Shown here: positions 5,552 to 7,409 of the stretch, one piece after another
Layout: each line of letters begins with the position of its first letter
Position numbering within the stretch: the stretch's first letter is position 1
Assembly (NCBI GenBank): GCA_014729375.1
Contig: WJKA01000604.1
Span: 1 to 7,409 of the forward strand
Direction: 5' to 3'
Origin: Chitinivibrionales bacterium
GTDB taxonomy: Bacteria; Fibrobacterota; Chitinivibrionia; Chitinivibrionales; WJKA01
DNA length: 7,409 nucleotides
Made by a program: the position numbers and the translations under genes
The notes under the pieces: model-generated
Database searches by the model: none
Seen by the model: only the letters and a program-made list of their open reading frames with translations
What the model was told of the DNA's origin: nothing

Positions 5552-6659
5552 AAGAAAAAAAATAACCGGTAACCCGGTGTATCCGCTGATTCAGTCCGGA
5601 ATGCGGCTTTTCAGGTGGAACCAAAAGGATGTTGGGTTGCCTCCCGGGGTCCCGGTCCCGGCCAAACCGGTCGATTCGCAGCCGTCAAAAATCAGTATAT
5701 TCAGATACGGACCGTCGGAACTGGAAGAAAAAGAAACGCCTGTTGAGAAGCTCAATACAGTGGCTGGCCGGGGACCAGTTCTCTGGTGCAATTGTGACGG
5801 CCTCGGTGATAGCGAAGTGCTTCAATCAATTGGAAAAACTTTTTCACTGCACGATCTCGTGATTGAGGATATAGCCAATACATATCAGCGCCCGAAACTC
5901 GAAGAGCATGATGAGTATCTGCTTTTTGTGTTGAAAATGATATATCAGTCCGGAAATTCGCAGGAAATTCTCAGCGAACATGTATGTCTGGTCCTGCAAC
6001 AAGGAATCGTCCTTTCATTTCAGGAACGTCACGGCGATGTTTTTGACCTGATTCGCGACAGGATTCGCAAAAGCAAAGGGCGAATCAGAAAAATGGGCGC
6101 GGATTATCTTGCGTATGCACTCATGGATGCTGTTGTTGACAATTATTTCAATGTTATGGAAAATTGTGCAGAAGAGATAGAATCACTTGAAAGCGAGGTC
6201 ATCGCCGCACCGGCAAACGGCGATACGTCTGCAAAAATCCATGCGCTTCGACGAAAAGTCATCCTGCTCAGGCGGTCAATCTGGCCGCTGCGCGAAGTAA
6301 TCAATTCACTGATGCGTGTCGAATCGGCACTGATCGATCCGGGAATGCTTCCCTATTTCAGAGACCTCTACGATCATACAATCCAGATAATTGAAACACT
6401 GGAAACATTCCGTGAGGTCCTCTCCGGACTTCTTGATATTTATATGACCGTAGTGAGCAATAAAATGAATGAAGTCATGAAAGTGCTGACCATCATTGCC
6501 ACGATATTCATACCGTTGTCGTTTATCGCCGGGGTTTACGGTATGAATTTCACGTACATGCCCGAGCTCGGGCTTCGCTGGGGCTATTTCGGTGCGCTGG
6601 GACTCATGGCGACAATTGCGCTTGGCATGATTATCTATTTCAGGTTCAGGAAATTCTGA
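5544..6659 (+). CDS. corA: CorA magnesium/cobalt transport protein
   Basis: Homopentameric channel for Mg2+ (also Co2+) uptake across the inner membrane. 371 residues, very close to the Thermotoga maritima CorA pattern (351 residues) as I recall it: VIEDIANTYQRPKLEEHDEY (107-126) in the cytoplasmic domain, the long stalk helix (about 270-312) with YFRDLYDHTIQIIETLETF, then TM1 (about 314-333), the GMN signature at 333-335 followed by FTYMPEL, TM2 (347-367) and a basic tail. D109 and D274 sit where T. maritima CorA has D89 and D253, the intersubunit Mg-sensing pair, so Mg-gated closing is probably kept. The first 50 residues are Pro/Lys-rich and variable. ATG at 5544 lies inside the last codons of mscS; AAGGAG (5528-5533) is 10 nt upstream, suggesting translational coupling. 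The pair combines osmotic relief with divalent ion uptake. Confidence 0.96.
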   Translation: MPERKKITGNPVYPLIQSGMRLFRWNQKDVGLPPGVPVPAKPVDSQPSKISIFRYGPSELEEKETPVEKLNTVAGRGPVLWCNCDGLGDSEVLQSIGKTFSLHDLVIEDIANTYQRPKLEEHDEYLLFVLKMIYQSGNSQEILSEHVCLVLQQGIVLSFQERHGDVFDLIRDRIRKSKGRIRKMGADYLAYALMDAVVDNYFNVMENCAEEIESLESEVIAAPANGDTSAKIHALRRKVILLRRSIWPLREVINSLMRVESALIDPGMLPYFRDLYDHTIQIIETLETFREVLSGLLDIYMTVVSNKMNEVMKVLTIIATIFIPLSFIAGVYGMNFTYMPELGLRWGYFGALGLMATIALGMIIYFRFRKF

Positions 6660-6665
6660 AATGCT

Positions 6666-6694
6666 TTGAATTTTTGCCCAGGGAGTTGTATAAT
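6666..6694 (+). promoter_or_regulatory. Strong sigma-70-type promoter for the downstream lipoprotein gene
   Basis: TTGAAT (6666-6671), a 17-nt spacer and a perfect TATAAT (6689-6694). Transcription would start near 6701, giving a leader of about 28 nt before the ATG at 6729. It begins just after the corA stop, so the last gene can be expressed apart from mscS-corA. Confidence 0.65.
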
Positions 6695-6703
6695 ACAATG
6701 TTG

Positions 6704-6721
6704 AGGTTAAGGTTAAGGTTG
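6704..6721 (+). repeat. Three tandem AGGTTA hexamers in a short leader
   Basis: Two exact AGGTTA units and a third with a last-base change (AGGTTG) run in tandem between the predicted transcription start and the ATG at 6729. The last copy supplies the only Shine-Dalgarno-like AAGG, about 10 nt from the ATG. Such a short repeat could change copy number by slippage and alter expression, but that is inference. Confidence 0.6.
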
Positions 6722-6728
6722 AATACTG

Positions 6729-7373
6729 ATGGCAAAACATATTATATGGTACCCATTTATCGGAATTGCGTGTATGGTATTTGCACAGACCGGATGTTCT
6801 TCACATGCAGCCTACCGTTCAACGCTTCTGTACCAGTCGGATGATTTTGACGGCGGAGATTTTGCACATAACACAGTGATGATCCTTCCGGTGATCTACG
6901 AAAACGGATTCGATACAAGCGCGAACCGCTCTCCCACCATACAGGCTGAATGGCTTATGAAACAGCGCCCGGACCTTTCATTTACCTTTAAAGAAAAATT
7001 CGAATCACGTTACCGCTCTGCATACGGATTTTCCGGCCTCAACCAGTTTTACAGGGCTCTTTATAACGGAGATGTGGTGGCCGCACAGACAAGCGATTCA
7101 ATATGGACTGCCATGGAGGCCGATTTCCTTCTGGTAACTGCAATCAAAAGTGGTGCAATTATAAAAGATTTCGATAGAAATACAAAGAAACGGATACGAT
7201 GTGAAACAGAACTGTGGGACATACAAAACAGCGAAGTCGTCTGGAGAGCAGCGACTGTTGGAAGCAGTGTGAACGGCACAAACAGCACTGGCGATTTTAT
7301 TTTGGGAGCACTCTTCGAAACGTATAAATCGATTCCAGCATTCAAACCGGCAATGAATGAAAAAAACTGGTAA
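6729..7373 (+). CDS. Probable lipoprotein of unknown function
   Basis: 214 residues. A short basic/hydrophobic N-terminus (residues 5-20) leads to Ala-Gln-Thr-Gly-Cys with Cys23, a passable lipobox with Gln in the usual Leu position; Ser at +2 would favour the outer membrane in a Gram-negative cell. The mature part has a strand NTVMILPVIYENG (48-60), a helical charged middle (71-97), and the blocks ADFLLVTAIKSG (131-142) and ELWDIQNSEVVWRA (161-174). It ends in IPAFKPAMNEKNW (202-214). The alternation of 'LLVTAI' and 'LWD...VVWRA' strands recalls periplasmic lipoproteins of the LpoB/CsgG/GNA1162 type, where a Leu-Trp-Asp strand precedes a Val-Val-Trp one; this is a resemblance of pattern, not an assignment. 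It has its own promoter and a weak ribosome site. I do not recognise a specific family. Confidence 0.8.
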   Translation: MAKHIIWYPFIGIACMVFAQTGCSSHAAYRSTLLYQSDDFDGGDFAHNTVMILPVIYENGFDTSANRSPTIQAEWLMKQRPDLSFTFKEKFESRYRSAYGFSGLNQFYRALYNGDVVAAQTSDSIWTAMEADFLLVTAIKSGAIIKDFDRNTKKRIRCETELWDIQNSEVVWRAATVGSSVNGTNSTGDFILGALFETYKSIPAFKPAMNEKNW

Positions 7374-7387
7374 CCGGGAACAAAAAT

Positions 7388-7404
7388 ATACCGGAAACCG
7401 GTAT
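7388..7404. terminator. 7-bp hairpin after the last gene
   Basis: ATACCGG (7388-7394) and CCGGTAT (7398-7404) pair perfectly around AAA, 15 nt past the stop at 7373. On the plus strand no T tract follows before the window ends. On the minus strand the stem is followed by ATTTTTG, so it may better terminate a gene arriving from the right. Confidence 0.45.
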
Positions 7405-7409
7405 TGCAA

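Noticed and set aside
6306..6740. Open frame on the minus strand opposite the end of corA
   Set aside because: It is a His/Tyr-rich shadow of the membrane segments of CorA, with no independent support.

Overview
The window is ordinary bacterial chromosome with compact genes, good Shine-Dalgarno sites and a mid-range base composition. Nothing points to a plasmid, prophage or insertion sequence. Lipoprotein-type signals, a Tat signal, a FlaG-like protein and an MscS/CorA pair suggest a free-living, probably flagellated, Gram-negative-type bacterium. The sequence alone does not let me name the phylum.

Left part, all on the minus strand, in transcription order from 4018 down to 1. First is a cytoplasmic galactose mutarotase (galM, 4018-2951). 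Next come a 59-residue lipoprotein-like peptide (2700-2521) and, 3 nt later, a 140-residue FlaG-like protein (2517-2095). Then follow an unusually long transaldolase-family enzyme (1929-664) and, 48 nt further, a Tat-exported iron-type superoxide dismutase (615-1) whose C-terminus lies outside the window. The 250-nt gap between galM and the lipoprotein gene is rich in inverted repeats. It holds a plausible promoter, a 12-bp hairpin with A and T tracts, and two overlapping hairpins that cannot form together. A 25-bp near-palindrome sits just upstream of the transaldolase start.

Middle part (4019-4627), about 600 nt between the divergent galM and mscS genes. It has no intact gene. Its minus strand carries what I read as the wreck of an N-formylglutamate amidohydrolase-like gene. 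A recognisable C-terminal block (Asn-Tyr-Pro-Phe-x-Gly, then a Glu-rich/Asn-Gln strand) remains in one frame and a faint N-terminal Cys-x-His block in another. Stops lie between them and about half the expected length is missing.

Right part, plus strand. An MscS-type mechanosensitive channel (4628-5551) overlaps by 8 nt a CorA magnesium/cobalt channel (5544-6659), so the two are almost certainly one translationally coupled transcription unit for osmotic and ion homeostasis. After a clean TTGAAT-N17-TATAAT promoter and three tandem AGGTTA hexamers comes a gene for a 214-residue probable lipoprotein of unknown function (6729-7373). The window ends in a 7-bp hairpin that could terminate transcription.

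I do not see a new defence, mobile or biosynthetic system here. The items most worth checking are the eroded gene, the atypical transaldolase, the orphan FlaG-like/lipoprotein pair, and the structured leader in front of that pair.
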